A DNA stretch of 64,000 nucleotides, taken from positions 98,827 to 162,826 of the forward strand of contig CBFIDE010000002.1 of assembly GCA_965661265.1 (NCBI GenBank), read 5' to 3'. Shown piece by piece: positions 17,520 to 26,695 of this stretch. The stretch is from CBFIDE01 sp965661265 (GTDB taxonomy: Bacteria > Bacteroidota > Bacteroidia > Flavobacteriales > Schleiferiaceae). The translations under genes and the position numbers were made by a program. The notes under the pieces were generated by a model, which saw only the letters and a list, made by a program, of their open reading frames with translations, was not told the origin of the DNA and made no database searches. The first letter of the stretch is position 1. Each line of letters opens with the position of its first letter.

Positions 17520-19796
17520 TTAATTAGCGCTCTCCATGTTTTCCTTTGTTGGCATATCAACATTCTCAGTTGTTTCCGCCGGGATTTCAGTCTTCACTAA
17601 TGTCATTTCATTAATTAGATTTCTTGCACCAGCATATTTATCTACTATAAATAGAACATATCTGATATCTACAGAAATTGTACGCTGTAGTTGATCCTCA
17701 AAGAAGATATCTCCACTCATTGCTTCCCAATTTCCATCAAATGCACAACCAATTAACTCTCCTTTTCCATTGATTACAGGTGAACCAGAGTTACCACCAG
17801 TAATGTCATTGTTTGAAATAAAACAAACAGGAAGTTCGCCCTCTTCATTGGCATATTGGCCATAATCTTCTTTTTCAATTAGACTTATCAATTGCTCAGG
17901 AACAATAAACTCCATATCATTAGGATCCTCCTTCTGTAGGATTCCTTTAGCAGTTGTAGAGTAATTATACTGAACTCCATCTTTTGGCGAATATGCACCT
18001 ACAGTCCCATAAGTTACCCTCATCGTACTGTTGGCATCTGGGGCATAATTTTTATCTGAATTCATTTCCCTTAGGCCGGCAGTAAATAATCTGTAAGCTT
18101 TATCTTTTTTATCAGCTGATGAAGCGTCTGATTCAGCTCCTCTATAAATCTTAATAAACTGATTTCCCATTACTACAGCCCAATCATCTTCAAGAACATC
18201 ATCGTCAATATCTTCCATGAACTTATTGAAATTCTCTTGACTTCCAGCAAGTGAACTTTCAAAAACTTTTGCAGCAAACTTATCGTAATCACCTTTAAAT
18301 TTCTTGTTTACTTTAGCAAAGAACTCAGGCTTTTGGTCATCAGAAATATTCATATTATAAATTTCCAAGGTACTGGCCAATAGTGCCTGATCAACTTCTG
18401 CATTGTAATCTTTAAAGTGAGCATCACCTAGTGCTTGAAGTGCTTCAGTATATCTTTTTAGCTTTTCTTCAGCCGCTGCTTTTATCGCTGCCTTTTCTTC
18501 ATCTGTTTCTGCCTTTTTAAGAGCTTCTTCCATTTCATCCTCAGTAGTTTCCATGGCGCTTACATAGCTGCCTACTCTGAATCCGAATAAAGAAATATCT
18601 GCTCCTCTTAAACCAGCTTCAATTACATATACACTAGATTTAATACCTGCATCTGTAGAAGTATAAGCTTCCTCAAGCATTTGAATGGTTGTGCCATATT
18701 TAGCCACTCTTTTAGGATCTTTATTAACCCAAGCAGTAAATTGATCTTCAATCGCTTTTTTATCCTCATATACATGATTGTTTTTAAGCTGCTCTGTCTG
18801 ACCGATATAATACTTCCAATAGTTGGCTACTTGTGCATATTTACTTGCGTAAGCAATTCTTGTAGCAACATCAGCATCCATAAAGGATTTCATAACTTTT
18901 AGCTTTATATCTCTAACTTCAACTACAGAAGGGTTATATAAATCGATAGCTTGCTTTACTCCATGGCTGGATAAATAACGATCTGTACTTCCTGGGTAGC
19001 CAAAAATCATGGCAAAGTCACCTTCTTTTACTCCGTCTAAAGAAACAGGAAGGTGATGCTTAGGCTTTAAAGGAATGTTCTCTTCTGAATAATCAGCTGG
19101 AGATCCGTCTGGAGCAGAATAAATTCTGAACATTGAAAAGTCACCTGTTTGTCTTGGCCACATCCAATTGTCTGTATCTCCACCAAACTTTCCTACAGAA
19201 GAAGGAGGCGCACCTACCAATCTTATGTCTGTATACGTTTCATAAACAAAGAGATAAAATTCATTTCCGTGAAAGAAACTTTTTACGTCTGCAGAATATG
19301 AACTACCAGCAACAGCTTGATCAGTGATTGTTTTGGCTGTTGCCTTAATAGCAGCAGTTCTTTCGTCTTCACTCATATCATCATTAAGACTAGCATTTAC
19401 TTTTGCACTTACGTCTTCCATTCTTACTAAAAAGCGAACAAATAAATCTGGAGTTGGCTTTTCTTCATCCAAGCTCATTGCCCAGAAGCCATCGGTTAAA
19501 TAGTCATTCTCTACAGAACTGTGTGATTGAATAGCTCCAAAACCACAATGGTGATTAGTAAGAACTAGACCTTGGCTAGAAATAACTTCACCAGTACAGA
19601 AACCTCCAAAAGATACGATGGCATCCTTAAGGCTAGAATTGTTTACACTATATAATTCTTCAGCAGATAGCTGCAGACCGTACTTTTGCATATCTTCATA
19701 GTTACGATTTAATAAAATCGGCAACCACATTCCCTCATTTGCAATCGCCGGAAGGCTAATAGCTAGGGCTAATAAAAACAAACTTATTTTTTTCAT
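17520..19796 (-). CDS. S46 family dipeptidyl-peptidase (DPP7-like)
   Basis: 758 aa from the preferred start. A signal peptide (KKISLFLLALAISLPAIA) begins at the second Met; an ATG at 19823 would add nine residues that spoil it. The chymotrypsin-like triad regions are all visible: His in LTNHHCGFGAIQ (near residue 82), Asp in FGGDTDNWMWPR (near 225) and Ser in GGNSGSP (about 670). Between them lies the helical domain typical of S46. Eighteen residues after the catalytic Ser is Gly (FDGNW). In characterised enzymes Gly here marks DPP7 (hydrophobic P1) and Arg marks DPP11 (acidic P1). It would cleave dipeptides from peptides in the periplasm for amino-acid nutrition. Confidence 0.92.
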   Translation of the reverse strand: MKKISLFLLALAISLPAIANEGMWLPILLNRNYEDMQKYGLQLSAEELYSVNNSSLKDAIVSFGGFCTGEVISSQGLVLTNHHCGFGAIQSHSSVENDYLTDGFWAMSLDEEKPTPDLFVRFLVRMEDVSAKVNASLNDDMSEDERTAAIKATAKTITDQAVAGSSYSADVKSFFHGNEFYLFVYETYTDIRLVGAPPSSVGKFGGDTDNWMWPRQTGDFSMFRIYSAPDGSPADYSEENIPLKPKHHLPVSLDGVKEGDFAMIFGYPGSTDRYLSSHGVKQAIDLYNPSVVEVRDIKLKVMKSFMDADVATRIAYASKYAQVANYWKYYIGQTEQLKNNHVYEDKKAIEDQFTAWVNKDPKRVAKYGTTIQMLEEAYTSTDAGIKSSVYVIEAGLRGADISLFGFRVGSYVSAMETTEDEMEEALKKAETDEEKAAIKAAAEEKLKRYTEALQALGDAHFKDYNAEVDQALLASTLEIYNMNISDDQKPEFFAKVNKKFKGDYDKFAAKVFESSLAGSQENFNKFMEDIDDDVLEDDWAVVMGNQFIKIYRGAESDASSADKKDKAYRLFTAGLREMNSDKNYAPDANSTMRVTYGTVGAYSPKDGVQYNYSTTAKGILQKEDPNDMEFIVPEQLISLIEKEDYGQYANEEGELPVCFISNNDITGGNSGSPVINGKGELIGCAFDGNWEAMSGDIFFEDQLQRTISVDIRYVLFIVDKYAGARNLINEMTLVKTEIPAETTENVDMPTKENMESAN

Positions 19797-19878
19797 TCGA
19801 TCATAATTTTTTGTGGACAGCAAGTTAAGTAATCTGCCTTAATTTTAGTAGGATATGAAGTAGAAAGGCTTTTGTAGG

Positions 19879-19894
19879 ATCTCGCTTTCGCGAT
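19879..19894 (+). repeat. 16-bp inverted repeat, right copy, carrying GCTTTCGCGAT
   Basis: Reads ATCTCGCTTTCGCGAT and lies 83 bases upstream of the S46 peptidase ATG. With the left copy just past the stop codon it brackets the gene exactly, in opposite orientation. Confidence 0.75.
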
Positions 19895-19920
19895 TTAGAA
19901 GATAGTTTAGTGTATTGAGC

Positions 19921-19954
19921 AAAAAAAAGGGAACCTAAATGAGTAGATTCCCTT
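19921..19954 (-). terminator. Terminator of the amidophosphoribosyltransferase gene
   Basis: AAAGGGAA / TTCCCTTT hairpin with a 14-base loop; the run of A on the left is a U-tract for minus-strand transcripts. Confidence 0.7.
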
Positions 19955-19981
19955 TGAATATGATAAATAATTGAAGCATAA

Positions 19982-21880
19982 TTAATAAGCCCTTACATTC
20001 TTCCCTTCGTAGAAATTTAAATAGGCCTTATTTACAACTCTCATCCCACCCGGTGTTGGGAAGTTTCCTGTAAAATACCAATCTCCTAAGTGATTAGGGC
20101 AAGATTCATGAAGATTCTCAATAGTCTGATAAATAATCTTTACATCCGCATTGATGTTTTTAGGAGCTAATAATTCAGCTATTTTATCACTGATTTGCTG
20201 CGCACTAAATGGTGCGTATATTTCTTTAACAAAGTTTTCTACTTGATCATCAGGAAGACTTGCTTGCTTTAAACACTTCTGATAAACATCTTCAATAATA
20301 TGTTCTTGATTGGTGTCTTTAAGCAGAGCAATTGCCGCTCTGAAAGCTACAAACTCTGAAAGAAGAGACATATTAATTCCGTAGCAATCTGGATATCTAA
20401 TTTGAGGCGCAGAACTAACTACTATGATCTTTTTAGGCTCTAGACGATCTAATATTCTCAGAATGCTTTGCTTCAAGGTTGTGCCTCTAACAATACTGTC
20501 ATCAATTACAACTAGGTTGTCTCCAGGATTAACAGTTTCATAGGTGATATCATAGATATGACTTACTAAATCATCTCTCGTGCTATCTTCAGCTATAAAA
20601 GTTCTCATCTTAGCATCTTTCCAAGCAATCTTTTCAACTCTTGGTCTTATAGAAAGCAATTCTGTAAGCTTTTCGCCATCTAAATCACCTTCAAACTTAA
20701 GGATCTTGTCTCTCTTAACATCATTAAGGTATTGCTCCATTCCCTTTACCATACCATAGAAACTGATTTCTGCGGTATTTGGAATAAAGCTAAAGACAGT
20801 ATGCTTTAAGTCTTTATCAACTTCTTCAAGAATTTGAGGGCAAACTCTTTTTCCAAGCTCAATACGTTCTCTATAAATGTCTGCATCATTTCCTCTTGAA
20901 AAATATATTCTTTCAAAAGAGCAAGCCTTTCTTTCTAAGGGTTCTTTAATAAGCTCCAGTCTTGAGCTGCCGTCCTTCTTAATAATCAGGGCATGACCAG
21001 GATCTACTTCTTTAATTTCCTCAAAGGGAACGTTAAATGCCGTTTGAATCACAGGTCTTTCAGAAGCTGCAACGCAAACTTCATCGTCTTCATAATAATA
21101 AGCGGGTCTAATACCATTTGGATCTCTGAGAACAAAGGCATCTCCATGACCTAATAATCCAGCCATGGCATAGCCACCATCCCATCTTTTAGCGGAGTTT
21201 CTAAGAATATTTCCTATGTTAATCTCTTCATTAATGAAGGGTGAAATCTCTTTCTTGCTTAGACCTTTTTCTTTGTATTTTCTGTAAATATTTTCATTTT
21301 CTTCATCAAGAAAGTGACCGATTTTCTCTAGAATGGTCACAGTATCGGCCTTTTCTTTTGGTTGTTGACCTAGCTCTACTAAATCGTCAAAAAGATCATC
21401 AACATTAGTCATGTTGAAGTTTCCGGCAAGGATTAAATTTCTACTTACCCAATTACTCTGTCTTAAGAAAGGGTGGCACTGTTCAATATTGTTACCTCCA
21501 TAGGTAGCGTATCTTAAATGACCTAGATAAAGTTCGCCAATAAAAGGAACATTTGCTTTTAGCCATTCTGGATCATTTAAGGCGTTATCATTGGCCTTAA
21601 GTGCGTCAGAAATTCTAGTGTTTACTCTTTGAAAAAGATCCTGAATAGGAGTTTTATCATTAGATCTATATCTTGAGATATATCTCTGACCTGGAGGGAC
21701 GTCTAATTTGATGTTTGCTAATCCAGCTCCATCCTGTCCTCTATTATGCTGCTTCTCCATAAGGAGGTACATCTTGTTTAGGCCATATAGTGCCGTCCCA
21801 TATTTTTTGTGATAGTAGTCAAGAGGCTTCTTAAGTCTTACGACTGCAATCCCGCACTCGTGTTTTATAGCGTCACTCAT
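19982..21880 (-). CDS. purF: Long-form amidophosphoribosyltransferase-like glutamine amidotransferase
   Basis: 632 aa. The N-terminal class II glutamine amidotransferase domain has its nucleophile at Cys9, so an eight-residue propeptide must be removed, followed by RGQDGAG (47-53) and GHLRYATYGG near 122. The C-terminal phosphoribosyltransferase domain carries the PRPP loop VVIDDSIVRGTT at about residue 470. Standard PurF (about 500 aa) transfers ammonia to PRPP in the first purine step; this protein is about 130 residues longer with extra inserts. The usual HNGN stretch near the oxyanion hole reads GNFN here. It may be the purine enzyme or a Bacteroidota paralogue beside a standard purF elsewhere. 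Confidence 0.8.
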   Translation of the reverse strand: MSDAIKHECGIAVVRLKKPLDYYHKKYGTALYGLNKMYLLMEKQHNRGQDGAGLANIKLDVPPGQRYISRYRSNDKTPIQDLFQRVNTRISDALKANDNALNDPEWLKANVPFIGELYLGHLRYATYGGNNIEQCHPFLRQSNWVSRNLILAGNFNMTNVDDLFDDLVELGQQPKEKADTVTILEKIGHFLDEENENIYRKYKEKGLSKKEISPFINEEINIGNILRNSAKRWDGGYAMAGLLGHGDAFVLRDPNGIRPAYYYEDDEVCVAASERPVIQTAFNVPFEEIKEVDPGHALIIKKDGSSRLELIKEPLERKACSFERIYFSRGNDADIYRERIELGKRVCPQILEEVDKDLKHTVFSFIPNTAEISFYGMVKGMEQYLNDVKRDKILKFEGDLDGEKLTELLSIRPRVEKIAWKDAKMRTFIAEDSTRDDLVSHIYDITYETVNPGDNLVVIDDSIVRGTTLKQSILRILDRLEPKKIIVVSSAPQIRYPDCYGINMSLLSEFVAFRAAIALLKDTNQEHIIEDVYQKCLKQASLPDDQVENFVKEIYAPFSAQQISDKIAELLAPKNINADVKIIYQTIENLHESCPNHLGDWYFTGNFPTPGGMRVVNKAYLNFYEGKNVRAY

Positions 21881-21908
21881 ATGTTATAATCCCTTCAGAA
21901 TTCTAGTG

Positions 21909-21916
21909 CAAATTTA
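21909..21916 (-). promoter_or_regulatory. -7 promoter element for the amidophosphoribosyltransferase gene
   Basis: TAAATTTG on the minus strand, overlapping the stop codon of the upstream ACMSD gene (21914-21916). The downstream gene therefore has its own promoter inside the end of ACMSD. Confidence 0.5.
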
Positions 21917-22966
21917 CTTCTTTTTGTTTATCAGAAGAGCCTCTTCATTGCTTTCATCGATATCAAATCTCGATTTGTCAATATTTAACCACTCTAAGGT
22001 TGAATTGCAGAAAATGTCTTCAACTACATTAGTAGGTAAATCCATTTCAGTAATAAACTTACCTATCTCCAAATCGCCTAGAGGGAAAGGATAATCTGAA
22101 CCTAAACACACTCTTTTGGAGCCTTGCATTTCCAGAATATACTGCAATAGCATAGGATCATGAGTAATACAGTCTACCCAAAAATCACCTATATAAGTTC
22201 TAGGGTTAATGTTATTATGGATGGCTACTAAATCTGGCCTGCAATTAAAACCGTGCTCTATTCTTCCAATTGTTGGTAAAAAAGATCCTCCGGCATGAGA
22301 GAAATTAACTCTTAGTTTAGGTAGTTTTTCAAAAACACCACCAAAGATCATAGAGCAAGCAGCTCTGGATGTTTCAGCCGGCATTCCTACGAGCCATGGC
22401 AACCAATATTTACGCATACTTTCCATACCCATCATATTCCATGGATGAACCATAATAGCCAAGTCTAATTCTTGGCAAGCTTCAAAAATTGGAAAGAACT
22501 CTGGCTCACTTAGATTTTTATCATTGATATTAGACCCAATTTGGATGCCTAACATACCCAATTCTTTAATTCTTTGTAATTCCTGAATGGCAAGATCAGC
22601 ATCCTGCATAGGAACCGTTCCAAGACCTAAATAATTCTTGGGGTATTGTTGGCAAATCTCAATAATATGATCATTCAAATACTGACTTAGTGCTAGGGTA
22701 TCTCTTCCTTTTGCCCAATATGAAAACATAACAGGAATAGTACATAATACTTGCACTTGAGTATCAAATTTGGCATAGTCATCAATTCTTGTTTTGGGAT
22801 CCCAACAATTGGATTCAATCTTTCTGAAGAACTTTTCTCCCTGCATCATATTGGCCGTATTATCGTTATTATGAATCAGATGAATGAATTCACCATAGCC
22901 AAATTTATCTGCAAAGTTAGGCAGCTTTTCAGGCAAGATGTGGGTGTGCATGTCTATTTTAAGCAT
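21914..22966 (-). CDS. nbaD: 2-amino-3-carboxymuconate-6-semialdehyde decarboxylase (ACMSD)
   Basis: 350 aa amidohydrolase-fold protein. The zinc ligands line up with the known enzyme: H7 and H9 (MHTH), H174 (MVHPW), H224 (FSHAGG) and D291 (GSDYPFP). It decarboxylates ACMS, the ring-opened product of 3-hydroxyanthranilate dioxygenase, steering tryptophan carbon to full oxidation rather than to quinolinate and NAD. The dioxygenase that makes its substrate is encoded 1.7 kb away on the same strand. The enzyme for the next step is probably the aldehyde dehydrogenase at the window start. Length is usual for the family, perhaps with a slightly longer C-terminal tail. Confidence 0.92.
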   Translation of the reverse strand: MLKIDMHTHILPEKLPNFADKFGYGEFIHLIHNNDNTANMMQGEKFFRKIESNCWDPKTRIDDYAKFDTQVQVLCTIPVMFSYWAKGRDTLALSQYLNDHIIEICQQYPKNYLGLGTVPMQDADLAIQELQRIKELGMLGIQIGSNINDKNLSEPEFFPIFEACQELDLAIMVHPWNMMGMESMRKYWLPWLVGMPAETSRAACSMIFGGVFEKLPKLRVNFSHAGGSFLPTIGRIEHGFNCRPDLVAIHNNINPRTYIGDFWVDCITHDPMLLQYILEMQGSKRVCLGSDYPFPLGDLEIGKFITEMDLPTNVVEDIFCNSTLEWLNIDKSRFDIDESNEEALLINKKK

Positions 22967-23005
22967 AGCAAAAAGATGAGGGATTAATAATGGAAAGCTC
23001 TAAAA

Positions 23006-23034
23006 TAAAAAAAGCCGCTCTAAAGCGGCTTTTA
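23006..23034. terminator. Hairpin terminator between ACMSD and the T9SS-sorted protein gene
   Basis: AAAGCCGCT / AGCGGCTTT with a CTAA loop and an A-run on the left, serving the minus-strand gene that ends at 23051. Confidence 0.85.
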
Positions 23035-23050
23035 AAAGTAGATATTATTA

Positions 23051-24052
23051 TTACTTCTTCAAGAATTTCTGAGAATGCTGACTAGCGTTCCCTCTTAAAG
23101 TTAAAGTATAAAGTCCATTAGATAAAGTTGAGATGTCAATCCTATCTGCATAATCAAAAGCTCTGATTACCTGACCATTGATATTTGTAATCTCAATAGT
23201 TTCAAAAGTTTCATCGCTCTTATTAGTAAGTCTGATAAAATTACTACTTGGGTTAGGATAAATATCTAATTGAATAGATTTATGATTCTCGTCTAAACCA
23301 ATTTGCGGTCCAAAAGAATAGATAGTTGAATTAGGAATAGAACCTATTAAAGTAGGAATATTGGCATCAAGATCTGTAAAGAATGTTACCGCGGCTGCTG
23401 TTGGGGTTCCAGTCAAAAAAGGTGCAGGTGCTAAAAGAGAGTCATTATCAGTATCATATTGAGGAATCAAGCCAACAAATGGACCTTGATCTCCTTCAAA
23501 GCTTATACCTGGGCTAGCGATAGTATTAGGTCCATAATGGAATTCAATAGTATTTGTAGCCTCATAGAACCAAGCTTGGAAATTTACAAAATCAGAAGAT
23601 GTTCCTAAAGAGTCAATTTCTCCGTAGAAACCAGCGTTTTTCCATTGAATCTTACAAATCATATTTCCAGCGGCACCTTCTATAACATAAGAAATAGGAG
23701 ATAATCCTCCAGACTGACCACCACCCATATTAAAGTCATAAGCTCTATCTATAATATCAGGTCCGTAAGGAATGATAATAGACTGAACGCCTGTAAAATT
23801 AGTATCAGTATCTAAAAAACCACCTAAACCATCATAAAGAAATAGAGTATTAATTGATTGACCGGCCATATTAAAATTAAAGCCCATTGGAATTGTCAAA
23901 TTTGGATCATCCCAAGTAAGACCACCGGTAAGTTCAGTATCATTTGATAAATCAGCGTATGCTCCAGTTCTTTGTGTAAAGCTATACCTTTGAGAGAATG
24001 CACCGAAAGATAAAAGGCCCATTGCTAGGCTCAAGAATAGTATTTTTCTCAT
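23051..24052 (-). CDS. Secreted protein of unknown function with T9SS type A sorting domain
   Basis: 333 aa. A signal peptide (1-20, ending GAFS) is followed by a beta-rich domain of about 230 residues that I do not recognise. It contains repeated Trp/Phe/Gly strands (GLTWDDPNLTIPMGFNFN; FVNFQAWFYEATNTIEFHYG) of the sort seen in secreted PKD-like or concanavalin-like folds. The last 75 residues (LDIYPNPSSNFIRL through GLYTLTLRG) are a type A T9SS sorting domain, so it is delivered to the cell surface or medium. It is a single-gene unit with its own terminator. Confidence 0.8.
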   Translation of the reverse strand: MRKILFLSLAMGLLSFGAFSQRYSFTQRTGAYADLSNDTELTGGLTWDDPNLTIPMGFNFNMAGQSINTLFLYDGLGGFLDTDTNFTGVQSIIIPYGPDIIDRAYDFNMGGGQSGGLSPISYVIEGAAGNMICKIQWKNAGFYGEIDSLGTSSDFVNFQAWFYEATNTIEFHYGPNTIASPGISFEGDQGPFVGLIPQYDTDNDSLLAPAPFLTGTPTAAAVTFFTDLDANIPTLIGSIPNSTIYSFGPQIGLDENHKSIQLDIYPNPSSNFIRLTNKSDETFETIEITNINGQVIRAFDYADRIDISTLSNGLYTLTLRGNASQHSQKFLKK

Positions 24053-24165
24053 AGTGTTTAATTAGTAAATAAAAGTAGAGATAATTTAATTAGTAATGAT
24101 AATATATTTTTTTTTCGCCTTTAAGCTGGAAATAGGTAAATCCTATATCTTTTGTTTTTCGGGTA

Positions 24166-24596
24166 TTGTTTAAAATTAAAAATATGGCTCCTAACCATTG
24201 TCCAATTTGCAAGCTAAACCCACCTGACAAATATTGCGCCAAATGTGGGCAATTGATAGAGGTAAAGAAAACTAGCTTGATTTCTATTATCAAGGACTTT
24301 GCTGATCATGTATTTTCTGTACAGAAATCTATTCTTTTAAGCCTTCTCACATTTCTTAAGAATCCCTTTTTTTGGTCAATGCCTACTTATTAATGTATAG
24401 GAATTATTGGTCTAGTCCTGCAAAGTTTATGTTTTATGCTTTGGCTGTGGCTGCCTGAAGTTTAACTTATGTAGGCGATACCTTAATAGGGCTCAGTAGT
24501 AGTGTTAATGTTCAAGCACAGATTCTGTTTTGGATTATATTTTTGACAACACTTTTTGCCTGTTCTTATTTGTCTTTTAAGTGCAGTCTTCTTTAG
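24166..24596 (+). pseudogene. Decayed DUF3667-like membrane protein gene
   Basis: The first frame (ATG 24166 or 24184) encodes a zinc ribbon (HCPICKLNPPDKYCAKCGQ) and a helical start ending in PTY at a TAA (24391-24393). A shifted frame continues at once (MYRNYWSSPAKFMFYALAVAA), hits an in-frame TGA at 24456, then resumes with hydrophobic helix sequence (ILFWIIFLTTLFACSYLSF) to a TAG at 24594. Zinc ribbon plus membrane helices matches DUF3667-type proteins. The frameshift, internal stop and missing C-terminal half show the gene is dead. Confidence 0.78.
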
Positions 24597-24632
24597 AATA
24601 GCTAATCCAGAGAATTTAACGCTAACAATAGG

Positions 24633-25169
24633 TTAAGATTTACTAGAAAATCTAGGGTCGGTTTCCATAGTTTGCCCACAAGACTTACAAGTTCTTAGGG
24701 CTTCTGAATCATAGAATTCTTTGAACCTTGGAATGAAGTCATTCTCTATATTATTCAGCTTGAAATAGGTTTCGTGTAGCTTCGTATTGCAATTGTCGCA
24801 AAACCACATAAGCCCATCAGTATGCTCTTCTTTACGAACTCTCTCTATTACCAAACCAATACTTCCCTCAGATCTAATCGGAGAATGCGGAACGTTGGGG
24901 GGTAAAAGGAACATATCACCCGGCCCTAAATCAATATCTCTAGCCTTACCATCCTCTTGAATCCGAACGGTTATTTGGCCTTCTAGTTGGTAAAACAGTT
25001 CTTCAGTATTATTATAATGATAGTCTTTACGAGCATTTGGCCCTCCAACGATCATGACAATATAATCAGTTCCTTCAGGATAAAGATTCTTATTTCCCAC
25101 CGGTGGCTTCAATAAATCTCTATTATCCTTAATCCATTGATGTAAGTTGAATGCTTTTGTAATACTCAT
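24633..25169 (-). CDS. nbaC: 3-hydroxyanthranilate 3,4-dioxygenase
   Basis: 178 aa cupin. The catalytic iron ligands are at H51, E57 and H95, the same numbering as the characterised Cupriavidus enzyme. The second, rubredoxin-like iron site of bacterial forms is complete: C124, C127, C161 and C164. It opens the ring of 3-hydroxyanthranilate with O2 to give 2-amino-3-carboxymuconate semialdehyde, the substrate of the ACMSD nearby. The two genes are not contiguous; a T9SS protein gene and a pseudogene lie between them, suggesting a formerly tighter cluster. Confidence 0.95.
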   Translation of the reverse strand: MSITKAFNLHQWIKDNRDLLKPPVGNKNLYPEGTDYIVMIVGGPNARKDYHYNNTEELFYQLEGQITVRIQEDGKARDIDLGPGDMFLLPPNVPHSPIRSEGSIGLVIERVRKEEHTDGLMWFCDNCNTKLHETYFKLNNIENDFIPRFKEFYDSEALRTCKSCGQTMETDPRFSSKS

Positions 25170-25267
25170 AAGTTCTGAACTTTATTCGAAGATATAAAAG
25201 GCAAATAAAAATCGGCCTTGAGCTTCTTAAATATATTTAAATAATACTTTATTGTGAAATGAAAGAA

Positions 25268-25450
25268 TTACTGCTCTTTTCTTTTTTTGATGGCCCAGCT
25301 ATTTAAAAAGTAATAAAGTATGGCAGAAAGTGCGCTTAGCGCGATATTTTTTAGGCCTAGAGTTTTGATCTCCCAGTTAAAAAAGTTTTCCGCCATTAGT
25401 GGAAAGACTAGAAAGAAAAGCACAAAAAAACTGATGGTTCTATTTCGCAC
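25268..25450 (-). CDS. Small membrane protein of unknown function
   Basis: 60 aa with two hydrophobic helices (about 7-20 and 34-50) and a basic C-terminus (IKKRKEQ). It overlaps the end of the sco1-family gene by 11 bases in the same direction, which supports real translation. No family recognised. Its position suggests a role linked to the copper chaperone or membrane assembly, but this is a guess. The 3' half contains a GCTTNNCGCGAT motif on the opposite strand. Confidence 0.5.
   Translation of the reverse strand: MRNRTISFFVLFFLVFPLMAENFFNWEIKTLGLKNIALSALSAILYYFLNSWAIKKRKEQ
25334..25345 (+). repeat. GCTTNNCGCGAT motif copy (NN = AG)
   Basis: Antisense in the 60-aa membrane protein gene; the coding strand reads ATC GCG CTA AGC (Ile-Ala-Leu-Ser). 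Confidence 0.7.
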
Positions 25451-26114
25451 TTTGCTCTTCTTTTAGAATATAAAAATCTTCAATCAACCGATTCACTTCT
25501 TCTTCTTTAGTACCGTCATAGAAACCTCTAATCTTTCTATTTTTATCTACTAACACAAAGTTTTCTGTATGAATAAAGTCATATTCATCTCCGTTCCCAC
25601 CTTCGTCTAAAACCGCAAAGTAGGATTGGCGTGCTAGTTTATAAATCTGTTTTTTATCTCCCGTAAAAATTTGCCAATGCTCGGCATTGGCGCCTTGTAA
25701 ATCGGCATAAGCTTTAAGAACTGGAACAGAGTCCATTTCTGGAGTAACACTATGAGAGAGAATCATGAAGTTTTCATGCATTAAAGTATCCTGCAGTCTT
25801 CTTTTTTGCACTGCCATATCCTTACAGATGGATGGGCAAGTAGTGAAGAAAAAATCTGCTACAAATATTTTATTCTCAATTATTTCTTGGCTTATAGAAT
25901 CACCATCTTGATTTATAAGCTTAAAATTTAATGTTTTGTGACCTCTGCCTATCCCTTGTACGCTTTCGTCAACAAGTCTTTTGTCCAGCTGTGATGGGTT
26001 ATAGTAAGGCAATCGTTTTTGAGGCTTTAAAATATGGTAAGCCCATGTAAGTCCAGATCCAAAGACCAAAAGGACCAAAACTACTTTTAGTATATCGTAC
26101 TTATTGATTTTCAT
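25440..26114 (-). CDS. SCO1/SenC family copper chaperone
   Basis: 224 aa. One N-terminal membrane anchor (about 8-27) is followed by a thioredoxin-like domain. The Cu-binding pair is C93-P-S-I-C97 (CxxxC) and the third ligand is H182 in DFIHTENF. Sco proteins deliver copper to, or reduce, the CuA site of cytochrome c oxidase subunit II, on the outer face of the inner membrane. No oxidase genes are seen here. A GACCTTTG box just before the ATG is one mismatch from TAnnTTTG. Confidence 0.92.
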   Translation of the reverse strand: MKINKYDILKVVLVLLVFGSGLTWAYHILKPQKRLPYYNPSQLDKRLVDESVQGIGRGHKTLNFKLINQDGDSISQEIIENKIFVADFFFTTCPSICKDMAVQKRRLQDTLMHENFMILSHSVTPEMDSVPVLKAYADLQGANAEHWQIFTGDKKQIYKLARQSYFAVLDEGGNGDEYDFIHTENFVLVDKNRKIRGFYDGTKEEEVNRLIEDFYILKEEQSAK

Positions 26115-26199
26115 TCTACAAAGGTCGGTTAGAAGAATTAATTATCCATCTTTTTCTTCATTTTTAGTAGACTATCATACCTTTATAAAAAATTTAAAA

Positions 26200-26664
26200 A
26201 TGCGCAAATTCATTCTTTCATTAAGTTTATTATCACTTTTAATCGCTTGTAATCAGAATGCTGAACCTACAGCAAAGGAGCAGGGTGATGCTATCGTTTC
26301 ACGCTTGGAGTTTCAGTTAGATTCTCTCAAAGGTGAGGTAATTAAGATCCATGATATTACCATGGCAGACTTAAATACCCTTGCAGAATTAAGACAAGAT
26401 TTAAAGAATTCTGCACCAACCACAAAGAATGATAGTATTAAAGTAAGAGATGGGATTTCAGATCTTAATACAGCTCAGGATTTAATGTTTGATTGGATGC
26501 ACAATTTTAAATATGCCGAATTGGTTGATGCTAGTTATGGCGAAAAGCATGACTATCTTAGGGCTCAGCGAAATAAAATCCAAGAAATAAAGGACTTCAC
26601 AGATGATGCGATGAATAAGGCAAGACTTTATACAAATGATATTAAAGCTAAAAAAACAAAGTAG
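26200..26664 (+). CDS. Predicted helical lipoprotein
   Basis: 154 aa from the preferred start MRKFILSLSLLSLLIAC. The Cys in LIAC is a lipobox; an earlier in-frame ATG at 26104 adds 32 non-signal-like residues and overlaps the divergent sco1 start. The mature part is almost entirely helical and charged, with DxLxxxLKGEVIKIHD and two further helices (SIKVRDGISDLNTAQDLMFDWMHNF; YLRAQRNKIQEIKDF). Similar Bacteroidota proteins are annotated loosely as 'viral A-type inclusion protein'; function unknown. TACCTTTA lies about 15 bases upstream, near the promoter consensus. The pseudogene that follows is of similar helical type. Confidence 0.75.
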   Translation: MRKFILSLSLLSLLIACNQNAEPTAKEQGDAIVSRLEFQLDSLKGEVIKIHDITMADLNTLAELRQDLKNSAPTTKNDSIKVRDGISDLNTAQDLMFDWMHNFKYAELVDASYGEKHDYLRAQRNKIQEIKDFTDDAMNKARLYTNDIKAKKTK

Positions 26665-26695
26665 CCGATTTATTGATATTTCAGAACAAATTGAG

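Noticed and set aside
24391..24596. TGA recoding (selenocysteine) in the DUF3667-like frame
   Set aside because: A frameshift precedes it and no SECIS-like hairpin is seen; gene decay explains both.
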